A stretch of DNA of 6,591 nucleotides from an uncultured Pseudodesulfovibrio sp. (GCA_947259235.1 CAMYLL010000156.1:1-6591); one strand, 5' to 3'. Shown: positions 1 to 6,216, counted from the first letter of the stretch. The notes: a model not told the origin generated them from the letters alone. Translations and numbers: made by a program.

Positions 1-73
1 GCATGGAGAACAGAAGCTTCTCGCGCAGGCCGAGCAGGGAGAAGCGGACGAGCAGCTTTTGTCCCAGGCTCAT
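1..73 (-). CDS. 5' end of a probable membrane (sensor?) protein, truncated by window edge
   Basis: Only the first 24 codons are visible, reading MSLGQKLLVRFSLLGLREKL and then LFSM before the left edge. The start ATG lies inside the stop of the upstream lipoprotein gene (ATGA, 4-bp overlap). GAGG sits 6 nt before this ATG, at 80-83 on the minus strand, so the start is well supported and translational coupling is likely. A short basic, amphipathic stretch followed by the beginning of a hydrophobic run is typical of the cytoplasmic lead-in to a first membrane helix, as in histidine kinases or other HAMP-type sensors. Being coupled to a substrate-binding lipoprotein also suits a sensor partner, or less likely a transporter permease. 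The product class is inference; no catalytic domain is in view. Confidence 0.6.
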   Translation of the reverse strand, partial: MSLGQKLLVRFSLLGLREKLLFSM

Positions 74-1413
74 TGTCCACCTCGACCCGGGCTGCCAGTA
101 GCGTTGCCCGATGTGTTACCCGATGCGTTGGCCTCGCCCGGATCGCCGGAGTTCTGGCTCAGCCCTGCCGCAAGGGTCCCCCAGTCGGTGAGCGGCTCGA
201 ACCGGCCCCCCTGGAGACGGGTGAAATAGACCTGCTCAAGCCCCTGCCTGTCGTTCGGGCCATAGGTGATGGACATGCCCGGCCCCAGCTCGTAGTCGCG
301 AATGGATTCTATGGCCCTGAGCAGCCCCTCGCGCGTCAGGTTGCGCCCGGCCCGCTCCAACCCCTCCACGATGATCCGGGCGTTGAGGAACCCCTCCAGC
401 CCGACAAAACTCGGCGTGTCGCCGGGATAATAGCGTGCCAGCAGTTTGACATATTCCGTTGCCGCGTCGTGGGCGTCGTCGTTGCCCACCTGGGGCTGGG
501 GAACCACCTGGGACATGAGCACCACCGGGGTGACATCAGGCCCCAGCCTGCGGGCCAGCTCCTCGGCGCCCACAAAGGAGACGTTGTAGAAGATCGGATC
601 GTATCCGGTCTGCTGGGCCAGGGTGATGAAGCGGGCGCAGGCATCGTATGTGCCGACCATGACCACGGCCTCGGCCCCTGAATCGCGGATCTTGTCTATG
701 CCCTCGGTGACCTTCTGCGTGCCCCGGATATAGGAGCCGCGGGCCACGGGCTCCAGGTCGTATTCCTTGAGCGCAAGCTCCGTGCCGATAAGGCCGTCGA
801 AACCATAGGCGTCATATTGATAGAAGACAGCGATGCGGGTGATGCCCAGATCCTCCACCATGTGCCGGACCGCTGTCTCGGTCTCCTGGTAGTATGAGGC
901 ACGGATGTTGACCACGTAATGGTTGAAGGGCTCTCGCAAGGCGTTGGCCCCGGTGAACATGCCTATCAGGGGGATGCGCGCCTCTTCCACCAGGGGGAGC
1001 ACCTTCACCGTGGTGGGCGTGCCCACGTAGCAGCACAGGGCAAAGATATCACCGGCGATGATGAGCTTTTGGGTGTTGGACAGACAGCGCGGCGGGTCGT
1101 ACGAGTCGTCGTAGGATATGATCCTGATCTTGCGGCCGTGCACGCCGCCGTTCTCGTTGACATAGCGCAGGTAGGCCTCGGCCCCGCGCAGGGTCTGGGT
1201 CCCCAGATATCCGGCGTGCCCCGTCAGGGCCAGGGACGAGCCCAGCCGTATCTCGGCATCGGTGACGCCGGGCGTGTCGTTTCGCGTGGCGTCGGACTCG
1301 TCCGTCACATCACACCCCACAACACCCACGAACAGGGCGAAAAGGAACAGCACCCAGACAGGTTTGCGCACGGTTTGACTCCGGGGTTTGCGTATTTCCC
1401 GTTTTCGGGACAT
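70..1413 (-). CDS. ABC-type substrate-binding lipoprotein, branched-chain amino acid (LivK/Peripla_BP_6) family
   Basis: From the ATG at 1413 the product is 447 residues. It begins with a basic stretch, a hydrophobic core (VWVLFLFALFVGVV) and a lipobox ending in Cys34 (VVGC), so it should be a secreted, lipid-anchored protein. Residues from about 52 to 415 match the type I periplasmic binding fold of amino-acid/amide receptors: IRLGSSLALTG at the first strand, GRKIRIISYDDSYDP, then a second lobe starting near ITRIAVFYQYDAYG. The ligand is unknown. The last 27 residues are a Gly/Ser/Asn-rich tail, unusual for this family. The ATG at 1413 has AGGGAG almost touching it. A GTG at 1371 has GGAG 7 nt upstream and gives a more compact signal peptide (433 residues), so it is a real alternative start. 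The longer open frame up to 1545 would put 44 unlikely residues before the signal and was not used. The stop overlaps the next gene, so the two form an operon. Confidence 0.9.
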   Translation of the reverse strand: MSRKREIRKPRSQTVRKPVWVLFLFALFVGVVGCDVTDESDATRNDTPGVTDAEIRLGSSLALTGHAGYLGTQTLRGAEAYLRYVNENGGVHGRKIRIISYDDSYDPPRCLSNTQKLIIAGDIFALCCYVGTPTTVKVLPLVEEARIPLIGMFTGANALREPFNHYVVNIRASYYQETETAVRHMVEDLGITRIAVFYQYDAYGFDGLIGTELALKEYDLEPVARGSYIRGTQKVTEGIDKIRDSGAEAVVMVGTYDACARFITLAQQTGYDPIFYNVSFVGAEELARRLGPDVTPVVLMSQVVPQPQVGNDDAHDAATEYVKLLARYYPGDTPSFVGLEGFLNARIIVEGLERAGRNLTREGLLRAIESIRDYELGPGMSITYGPNDRQGLEQVYFTRLQGGRFEPLTDWGTLAAGLSQNSGDPGEANASGNTSGNATGSPGRGGQ

Positions 1414-1736
1414 GCTCCCTTCGTCATTACTGTCCCGGGTGGGAAAAGACAAGGAATACCCATTTCCCCACGGTTCAGACCCGGCCAGGGAGCCTGCCTC
1501 ACCCCCAGCGGCCCGTCCGGCGCTCAAGACTAGCCAAAACGCCAAGTTGCGGCTATATAGGGTAAACCCGTGGGCTATTTTCGGGACACAGCCTGGCCTG
1601 GCCTGTCGCAGCCCCGCCGCGCCAACGGGCAGGGATGCGGCCGAGAGGCCGTTCCCGAAGCGACTGTCATGATATGCATCATGCTGAAATGATTACACTT
1701 CGTCACTTCACATAGAATCTCACAGGAGGAACACAT
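1414..1736. promoter_or_regulatory. Divergent intergenic region between lipoprotein operon and CBS-ACT gene
   Basis: This 323-bp region must carry the promoters of both flanking, divergently read genes. On the minus strand a TATATA at 1554-1559 could be a -10 box, with a short dyad (GGGT-aa-ACCC, 1560-1569) directly upstream, but no good -35 hexamer is present. Near the plus-strand gene there is an AT-richer stretch (about 1665-1735). A TAGAAT at 1713-1718 lies too close to the ribosome site to serve as its -10 box. A small hairpin with a GAGA tetraloop (CGGCC/GGCCG, 1638-1651) and a CCTGG tandem (about 1592-1605) are also visible. I cannot name a confident promoter for either gene. Confidence 0.4.
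1668..1683. repeat. Inverted repeat, possible operator upstream of CBS-ACT gene
   Basis: CATGAT-atgc-ATCATG is a 6-bp inverted repeat with a 4-bp centre, 53 bp upstream of the CBS-ACT start codon. Its size and spacing fit a dimeric regulator site. No regulator is known to match it and it may be chance. Confidence 0.3.
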
Positions 1737-2411
1737 ATGCTGGTAAAGAACTGGATGAGCGAAAACGTGGTGACCATCACTCCGGACAGGTCCATGATGA
1801 AGGCGTCCAAGCTGATGAAGGATCACGGCGTCAGTCGTCTGCCCGTGGTGGACGAGAACGGAAAGCTCGTGGGAATCGTCTCGGACCGCGACATCAAGGA
1901 TGCCTCGCCGTCCAAGGCCACCACCCTCGACATGCACGAGCTTTACTACCTGCTCTCCGACGTCAAGATCAAGGACATCATGACCAAGAAAGTCACGACC
2001 ATCCGCGACGACGAGACCGTGGAAAAGGCGGCCGTGCTCATGCTCGAAGGCAACTTCGGCGGCCTGCCCGTTGTGGACGAGGCTGGCAAAGTGGTGGGCA
2101 TCATCACCGACACGGACATCTTTAAGGTGCTGGTCGAGATTTCCGGCGTATACGACGGCGGTGTCCAGGTGGCCCTGCATATCTCCTCCGGCCCGGGCAG
2201 CCTGGCCCCGGTGCTCGACTTCCTGCGCGAAAACGGCGCGCGCATCATGTCCGTCATGACCCACAACGTGCCCGAGAACGTGGGCGTCAAGGACGTCTAC
2301 ATCCGCATGCGCGACATGGAGAAGCCCGACCTCAAGCGCATCAAGGCGGGCATGGAAGAAAAGTTCGACGTGCTCTACTGGGTCACCGATCCGGTCCACC
2401 GCGTGGTCTAA
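1737..2411 (+). CDS. CBS-CBS-ACT domain protein (AcuB-like architecture)
   Basis: The 224-residue product has two CBS motifs followed by an ACT domain. CBS1 covers about residues 1-58 (GVSRLPVVDENGKLVGIVSD, then RDI). CBS2 covers about 78-135 (GGLPVVDEAGKVVGIITD, then TDIF). The C-terminal part, about 143-217, has the beta-alpha pattern of an ACT domain. Paired CBS motifs form a Bateman module that usually binds adenine nucleotides or S-adenosylmethionine; the SDRD and TDTD ends of the two motifs carry the Asp that typically contacts the ribose. ACT domains usually bind amino acids. No catalytic domain is attached, so it is probably a soluble ligand-sensing regulator acting on a partner protein. 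Bacillus AcuB has the same layout and similar length, but identity of function is not shown. AGGAGG lies 7 nt before the ATG. The gene stands alone, divergent from the lipoprotein operon, and ends at a strong terminator. Confidence 0.92.
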   Translation: MLVKNWMSENVVTITPDRSMMKASKLMKDHGVSRLPVVDENGKLVGIVSDRDIKDASPSKATTLDMHELYYLLSDVKIKDIMTKKVTTIRDDETVEKAAVLMLEGNFGGLPVVDEAGKVVGIITDTDIFKVLVEISGVYDGGVQVALHISSGPGSLAPVLDFLRENGARIMSVMTHNVPENVGVKDVYIRMRDMEKPDLKRIKAGMEEKFDVLYWVTDPVHRVV

Positions 2412-2439
2412 ACACACGCATCGACACGAACCACCCCCC

Positions 2440-2472
2440 GGGCTGCGAGGTTTTCCTCGCGGCCCTTTTTTT
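2440..2472 (+). terminator. Rho-independent terminator of the CBS-ACT gene
   Basis: An 11-bp stem (GGGCTGCGAGG / CCTCGCGGCCC, with one T-G wobble) closes a TTTT loop and is followed directly by seven T residues. It begins 29 bp after the stop codon. Confidence 0.93.
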
Positions 2473-2697
2473 CGCCCCGCGCCGTCCGCTCCCGCCCCTT
2501 TGCCTCACATCAAATCAGCGCTTACCGGAAACTTTACTGTATTATAAAAACCAATAATTGCTGGGAATGAAGGCTTCCGAAAGAGAACGCTCGCCTATTT
2601 TCTCCCCCCGCTTCAAGCCGGTTCGCCATTTGCCTCTTAAGTTCCCGGCCCGCCGGACCGATGAGAAGGAAGACCCGACACACAGCAAGGAGCATAC

Positions 2698-3093
2698 ATG
2701 GGAAGCATCGTGGCCCTGGACGCCTTCAGGGCGTCCGTAAACAAGACCCGGACCACCCCGAGCCCTCCAAAACGGCCCGACGTCGTGGGCGCCGAAATAT
2801 GGGGACGCGACTATCGCGAGGTGGAGGCCGTGGTCTACGGCCTGCTCACCGTGCGCAATCTGGTGGCCCACCATCTGGACGGGTTCGACCCCGCCTTCGA
2901 CGCCCTGTGCATGGACGGCCTGGAGGCCGCCCACGCCGTGGAGACCACCGGCCCGGCGCATCTCAAGACCACCCTGCGGCCCATCAAGGAGTGGATTCTC
3001 GACAGCATGACAGAGGACAACAAGCGGGACATGTCCTGGGCCCTGGTCATCATAGACCTCATCGAGAAGTCGCCGACCAAGACTTCCCGATAA
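2698..3093 (+). CDS. Uncharacterised 131-residue soluble protein
   Basis: I do not recognise the family. AAGGAG lies 5 nt before the ATG, and the frame carries the GC-biased codon use of its neighbours, so it is very likely a real gene. The first 30 residues are Pro/Thr/Lys-rich and probably disordered (KTRTTPSPPKRPD). From about residue 33 on, the protein looks mainly alpha-helical: REVEAVVYGLLTVRNLVAHHL, less its last residue, is an amphipathic helix with a paired His59-His60. A second block around CMDGLEAAHAVE and LKTTLRPIKEWI follows. There is no signal peptide, no membrane helix and no Cys pair for metal binding (a single Cys71). It is flanked by a terminator upstream and a hairpin downstream, so it is probably transcribed alone. 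An AT-rich patch around 2520-2560, including TATTATAAAA at 2540-2549, could hold its promoter, though no matching -35 box is clear. Confidence 0.8.
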   Translation: MGSIVALDAFRASVNKTRTTPSPPKRPDVVGAEIWGRDYREVEAVVYGLLTVRNLVAHHLDGFDPAFDALCMDGLEAAHAVETTGPAHLKTTLRPIKEWILDSMTEDNKRDMSWALVIIDLIEKSPTKTSR

Positions 3094-3164
3094 TCGACGA
3101 TAGCAATTATTTACTTGTTTTCTTTGGGTATTTGAACTTCGATTTTTGGCAACGCGTTGACTGA

Positions 3165-3200
3165 CCCCGGACCCGGGACACATGTCCGGGGCGTCGTTTT
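3165..3200 (+). terminator. Probable terminator hairpin after the 131-residue gene
   Basis: CCCCGGAC (3165-3172) pairs perfectly with GTCCGGGG (3184-3191) across an 11-nt loop. A short T-rich stretch follows (CGTCGTTTT), weaker than a classic U-tract. It lies about 70 bp after the stop codon and before the next gene. The DNA between the stop and the hairpin is clearly AT-rich (3100-3150) and contains the perfect palindrome CAACGCGTTG (3150-3159). Confidence 0.5.
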
Positions 3201-3348
3201 CCGGTGGCGAGCCCGCACTCGCCCTCACGGCCCGAGCACACGACTTCTCCCGGTTCAGCCAGCCCTGTCCCGCCGTTTACCAGCCGGATTTCACCCTTCC
3301 CCGAAATTCTCATCGCTCCGGACGGCCATGTGTCGTAATGACTATGTC

Positions 3349-4188
3349 ATGAGCGCGGAAACCCCCGAACCCGACAGCCCCACCATCCTGCTCTCCGCAG
3401 GCTGTCTCTTCCACCTGCCCCTGAAGCGCATCGCGCAGATCGGGCGGGACGCCGGGTTTTGCGGCATGGAGCTGATCATGAACTCCCCCAAGCTCAAGCC
3501 CGGTGCGGGACTTGAGGCCATCAGTGACATGCTGCCAATCAGGAGCCTGCACGCGCCCTTCCGCGACTGGGCGGCCTGGGGCGGCCATCTCGGCTCGTGG
3601 AAGGCGACCACCGCCCTGGCGAACGCCCTGCCCCAGGCAGACCACATCACCATGCACCCCCCGGGTTCGCGGCTGGCAAACATGATCCAGAACCGCTGGT
3701 TCGAGAAGGCGTGCGACCTGCCCGAGCTGTTGGACGCCAAGGGGCGCATCCGCTTCTCACTCGAAAACATGCCCTGGGCCGAGGGCTCGCCCTTTTCCCG
3801 CGACCCCCTCGACAAGCTCCTTGACCAATGCCGCGACAAGAACGTGGGGCTGACCTTCGACGTCTGCCACATGGGCGTTTCCGGGCGCAACGTCATGGAC
3901 GCCATCGCCAAGGTCCCCATGGAACGCCTCTACAACGTCCACTTCTCGGACGCCCGGGGCCACACCGAGCATCTGTCCCCCGGCAAGGGAGCCCTGCCCC
4001 TGGACGACTTCCTGCGCCACTTGACCGCCAGGGGCTACACCCGCTACGTCACGCTGGAACTCGAACCCGCAGCCTTCCCCGACGACCTGGAAAAAACCGT
4101 CGCCATCCTCGCCGACATGCGCGAGGCCATGGAACACCGCCTGGCAGAAGGCGCAAGGAGCCGCGAACATGCCGAAAGCCTATCTTGA
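3349..4188 (+). CDS. TIM-barrel protein of the sugar phosphate isomerase/epimerase (AP endonuclease 2) superfamily
   Basis: The 279-residue product has the spacing of likely metal ligands expected of the xylose-isomerase-like TIM barrel (AP_endonuc_2). These are His68 in SLHAPF, His103 in TMHPP, Glu139 in SLENMPW, Asp171 and His174 in FDVCHMG, His198/Asp201 in NVHFSDARGH with His205/His208 nearby, and Glu237 in VTLELEP. Family members bind up to three divalent metals and act as sugar isomerases/epimerases, inosose dehydratases or endonuclease IV; which applies here cannot be told. No signal peptide, so probably cytoplasmic. The start is uncertain. ATG at 3349 or at 3328 are both possible and neither has a clear ribosome site; the frame stays open to 3157, but that would run through the upstream hairpin and give an unlikely Arg/Pro-rich leader. 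The 3' end overlaps the thioesterase gene by 20 bp. Confidence 0.85.
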   Translation: MSAETPEPDSPTILLSAGCLFHLPLKRIAQIGRDAGFCGMELIMNSPKLKPGAGLEAISDMLPIRSLHAPFRDWAAWGGHLGSWKATTALANALPQADHITMHPPGSRLANMIQNRWFEKACDLPELLDAKGRIRFSLENMPWAEGSPFSRDPLDKLLDQCRDKNVGLTFDVCHMGVSGRNVMDAIAKVPMERLYNVHFSDARGHTEHLSPGKGALPLDDFLRHLTARGYTRYVTLELEPAAFPDDLEKTVAILADMREAMEHRLAEGARSREHAESLS

Positions 4189-4588
4189 GCAGGTCTGCCG
4201 CCCGGAGCAGTCCGTCAACCGCCTCTTCAACCATCTCGGCGTGGAGGTGGTCGCCATCGGTCCCGACTGCGCGCGGCTGCGCATGCGCATCAAGCCCGAA
4301 CTGATACAGGGCGCGGGCCTTGTCGGCGGCGGCATCCTGGCCACCCTGCTGGACGAGGCCATGGCCCACTCCGTGCTCGCCGGGAACGCCCCCTGCGAGC
4401 AGACCACCACCGTGGACATGACCGTCAGCTATCTGCGCCCCGTCAACGACGGCGCGCAGCTCCTGTGCGAGGCCCGGGTGATCAAGCGCGGCCGAAGGGT
4501 GGTCTTTGCCCAGGCCGTCATCCGCAGGGAGGACGAACCAGGAGAGCCGGAAACGGCCAGGGCCACGGCAACCTTCCTCACGGTCTGA
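4169..4588 (+). CDS. Hotdog-fold acyl-CoA thioesterase (PaaI/4HBT-like)
   Basis: At 139 residues this is the normal size for a single-hotdog PaaI-type thioesterase, which hydrolyses acyl-CoA to the free acid and CoA. The central helix motif GGGILATLLDEAMAHSV (residues 53-69) carries Asp62, the usual catalytic acid position, and Glu63. TTVDMTVSYLRPV (80-92) and the basic stretch ARVIKRGRRVVFAQAVI (102-118) match the following beta strands of the fold. In many family members the helix is preceded by His-Gly-Gly; here that His is Gly53, so substrate handling may differ. The start is firm: AAGGAG lies 8 nt upstream, inside the previous gene. The 20-bp overlap argues for co-transcription with the TIM-barrel gene. 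The acyl substrate is unknown. No obvious terminator follows. Confidence 0.88.
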   Translation: MPKAYLEQVCRPEQSVNRLFNHLGVEVVAIGPDCARLRMRIKPELIQGAGLVGGGILATLLDEAMAHSVLAGNAPCEQTTTVDMTVSYLRPVNDGAQLLCEARVIKRGRRVVFAQAVIRREDEPGEPETARATATFLTV

Positions 4589-4609
4589 TCCGCCCCGCGC
4601 ACACGCCAC

Positions 4610-4637
4610 TTGCCTCGGCCGAGTCCGTGCTTATTCT
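4610..4637 (+). promoter_or_regulatory. Possible sigma-70-type promoter for the thioredoxin gene
   Basis: TTGCCT (4610-4615) and TATTCT (4632-4637) are separated by 16 bp, each matching four of six consensus positions. They lie in the 101-bp gap before the thioredoxin gene and would give a leader of about 45 nt. The match is weak and read by eye. Confidence 0.28.
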
Positions 4638-4689
4638 CTGCTGACAGCCTTCTATCAACAGTACGCCACGACGCATCCCGGAGGTACTC

Positions 4690-5124
4690 ATGGCCGATTC
4701 CACACACATCCTCGTCTGCCCCGGCTGCGGCGCGCTCAACAGGGTCCAGGCCGGGCGCGAACCCCAGGCCACCTGCGGCAAGTGCAAGGGCCAGGTCTTC
4801 CCCCCCCATCCACTGGAGCTGGTGGGCGCCACCTTCGACCGCCACACGACCAAAAACGACATCCCTGTCCTCGTGGATTTCTACTCCCCCACCTGCGGCC
4901 CGTGCCTGATGATGGTCCCGCAGTTCGAGGCCGCGGCCAAGGCGCTCCACCCGGATGTCCGCTTGGCCAAGATCGACACCTCGGCCGAACAGGCAGTGGC
5001 CGGGCGGTTCGCCATCCGCGCCGTGCCCACCCTGGTCCTGTTCCGCGACGGCCGGGAGATCGCCCGCCAGCCCGGGGCCATGAACGCCCGCGACATAGAA
5101 TCCTGGGTCCGCCAGCACATCTAG
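4690..5124 (+). CDS. trxC: Thioredoxin 2-type protein with N-terminal zinc ribbon
   Basis: The 144-residue product aligns along its whole length with E. coli Trx2 (about 139 residues) as I recall it. The N-terminal module has CPGCGALNRV (Cys10, Cys13) and CGKC (Cys29, Cys32), the two Cys pairs that bind zinc in TrxC proteins. The thioredoxin domain follows from about residue 42, with the buried Asp63 (LVDFY), the redox pair Cys69 and Cys72 in TCGPC, and the cis-proline at AVPT (Pro113). TrxC is a cytoplasmic disulfide reductase, usually reduced by thioredoxin reductase and linked to oxidative stress. The residue before the first active Cys is Thr68, where nearly all thioredoxins have Trp. This may shift redox potential or partner choice. 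CGGAGG lies 5 nt before the ATG. The sirtuin gene follows after 87 bp with no terminator visible between them. Confidence 0.93.
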   Translation: MADSTHILVCPGCGALNRVQAGREPQATCGKCKGQVFPPHPLELVGATFDRHTTKNDIPVLVDFYSPTCGPCLMMVPQFEAAAKALHPDVRLAKIDTSAEQAVAGRFAIRAVPTLVLFRDGREIARQPGAMNARDIESWVRQHI

Positions 5125-5164
5125 CCACGCAAAAACCGCGCGGCACAGTGAACGCCGGGCGGCT

Positions 5165-5193
5165 TTGGCTTGCGCCCCATTGCGTGCTATGGA
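5165..5193 (+). promoter_or_regulatory. Weak candidate promoter between trxC and the sirtuin gene
   Basis: TTGGCT (5165-5170) is followed 17 bp later by TATGGA (5188-5193), preceded by TGC as in an extended -10. The hexamers match the consensus poorly (4/6 and 3/6). The implied start would leave only a very short leader before the sirtuin SD, so read-through from trxC is at least as likely. Confidence 0.18.
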
Positions 5194-5211
5194 TCAAGCC
5201 AGGAGCTGACC

Positions 5212-5955
5212 ATGTCCAATCACGCACTGCAAAACGCTGCGGAAATCCTGAGAAAATCCCGTTGCACCATCGCCTTCACCGGCGCGGGCATCTCGGTTGA
5301 GTCCGGCATCCCGCCCTTTCGCGGCCCCGGCGGCGTCTGGTCGAAATACGACCCGGAAAAGTTCGAGAAGGGCTACTTCAAACGCCACCCCGAAGAAGTC
5401 TGGCATCTGCTCAAGGAAATCTTCTACGACACGCAGGCCCGCGCCAAGCCCAACCCGGCCCACCTCGCCCTGGCTGAGCTGGAGGCCGCGGGCAGGCTCG
5501 CCGCCGTCATCACCCAGAACATCGACGGCCTGCACCAGGCCGCAGGCAGCAAAACGGTCTACGAGTATCACGGCTCCACACGGCGCATGCAATGCCTGGA
5601 CTGCCGGACGTTCTTCGATGCCGCCACCATCTCCCTCGACATCCTGCCGCCCCCCTGTCCCCACTGCGGCGGCCTGCTCAAGCCGGACTTCGTGTTCTTT
5701 TCCGAGGCCATCGACTTCGACGTCCACCGCGAGGCCACGGAACTGGCCAAAGGCAGCGACGTCTGCCTCATCGTGGGCACGGGCGGCGAGGTGATGCCCG
5801 CCGGGCGCATCCCGTTGGTGACCAGGAACGCCGGGGGCACGGTCATCGAGATCAACCGCTTCGAGACAAGATATTCATACGGCTTCAGCGACATCTTCCT
5901 CCAGGGCAAGGCGGGAACCATGCTCCCGAAGCTGGTCGACCTCATCCTCGGCTGA
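5212..5955 (+). CDS. Sir2-family NAD-dependent protein deacylase
   Basis: The 247-residue product is a compact bacterial sirtuin. It removes acyl groups from protein lysines using NAD and releases nicotinamide and O-acyl-ADP-ribose. Visible motifs, in order: [15 protein letters not shown] (24-38, NAD binding), [12 protein letters not shown] (101-112), catalytic His120 in YHGS, and four zinc cysteines (Cys128/Cys131 in CLDC, Cys149/Cys152 in CPHC). KPDFVFFSE (157-165) replaces the usual RPx[17 protein letters not shown] (188-198) replaces the usual GTS motif, and VIEIN (211-215) closes the fold. Near Tyr72 the sequence is FYDTQ, lacking the Arg of the Tyr-x-x-Arg pair that E. coli CobB uses for succinyl groups. 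No signal peptide, so cytoplasmic. The ATG at 5212 has AGGAG 6 nt upstream, which fixes the start over upstream in-frame codons. It may share a transcript with trxC. Confidence 0.93.
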   Translation: MSNHALQNAAEILRKSRCTIAFTGAGISVESGIPPFRGPGGVWSKYDPEKFEKGYFKRHPEEVWHLLKEIFYDTQARAKPNPAHLALAELEAAGRLAAVITQNIDGLHQAAGSKTVYEYHGSTRRMQCLDCRTFFDAATISLDILPPPCPHCGGLLKPDFVFFSEAIDFDVHREATELAKGSDVCLIVGTGGEVMPAGRIPLVTRNAGGTVIEINRFETRYSYGFSDIFLQGKAGTMLPKLVDLILG

Positions 5956-6068
5956 ACAGGAACCCGCCTCCGGCGAAATGACTGCCGGGACCAACAAAAA
6001 TGGCTTGAAATAAAAGGACATTTCGCCCTTCGTCCGCAACAATCCCCACCTTCAGCTAACGCCCGCCC

Positions 6069-6101
6069 AAAAAAATCTCCCGCTCCCCTCAGCCCGAGCG
6101 G
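6069..6101 (-). terminator. Terminator-like hairpin reading on the minus strand
   Basis: On the minus strand CCGCTC (6101-6096) pairs with GAGCGG (6085-6080) across a 10-nt loop, followed by GAGA and then seven T residues (6075-6069). The orientation fits leftward transcription coming from the right of the window, not the end of the sirtuin gene. The stem is short (6 bp) and the T-run is offset by 4 nt, so confidence is moderate. Between the sirtuin stop and this site (5956-6068) I see no gene and only one weak 5-bp stem (CCGGC/GCCGG, 5970-5988). Confidence 0.4.
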
Positions 6102-6216
6102 TAAAGCCTCCAAAGGCCTAGAAGCCGACCAATCGAGCGGAGCGGCTCTGTCGAATCCCGGACGGAGCGAAGCGAAGGACTGGATTCGGGAGCGCAGCCG
6201 ATTGGATCGGATTCTT

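Noticed and set aside
73..1533. Two long plus-strand open frames (73-681 and 919-1533) opposite the lipoprotein gene
   Set aside because: They mirror a gene with a clear lipoprotein signal and binding-protein motifs; their translations are Gly/His/Arg-rich with no motifs, as expected of antisense shadows in GC-rich DNA.
1575..2417. 280-codon minus-strand open frame opposite the CBS-ACT gene
   Set aside because: His/Asp/Val-rich antisense translation with no recognisable domain, and it crosses the divergent regulatory region.
3147..3162. Possible sigma-54 promoter (TGGCA...TTGAC)
   Set aside because: The GG and the downstream element are one base too close for the -24/-12 spacing and the GC of the -12 box is missing.
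2542..3228. 228-codon minus-strand open frame over the unknown gene
   Set aside because: No ribosome site was evident and it runs through the terminator hairpin; the plus-strand frame has the better start signal and coding look.
3157..3348. N-terminal extension of the TIM-barrel protein to 3157
   Set aside because: It would translate through the hairpin at 3165-3191 into an Arg/Pro-rich leader without family resemblance and without a ribosome site.
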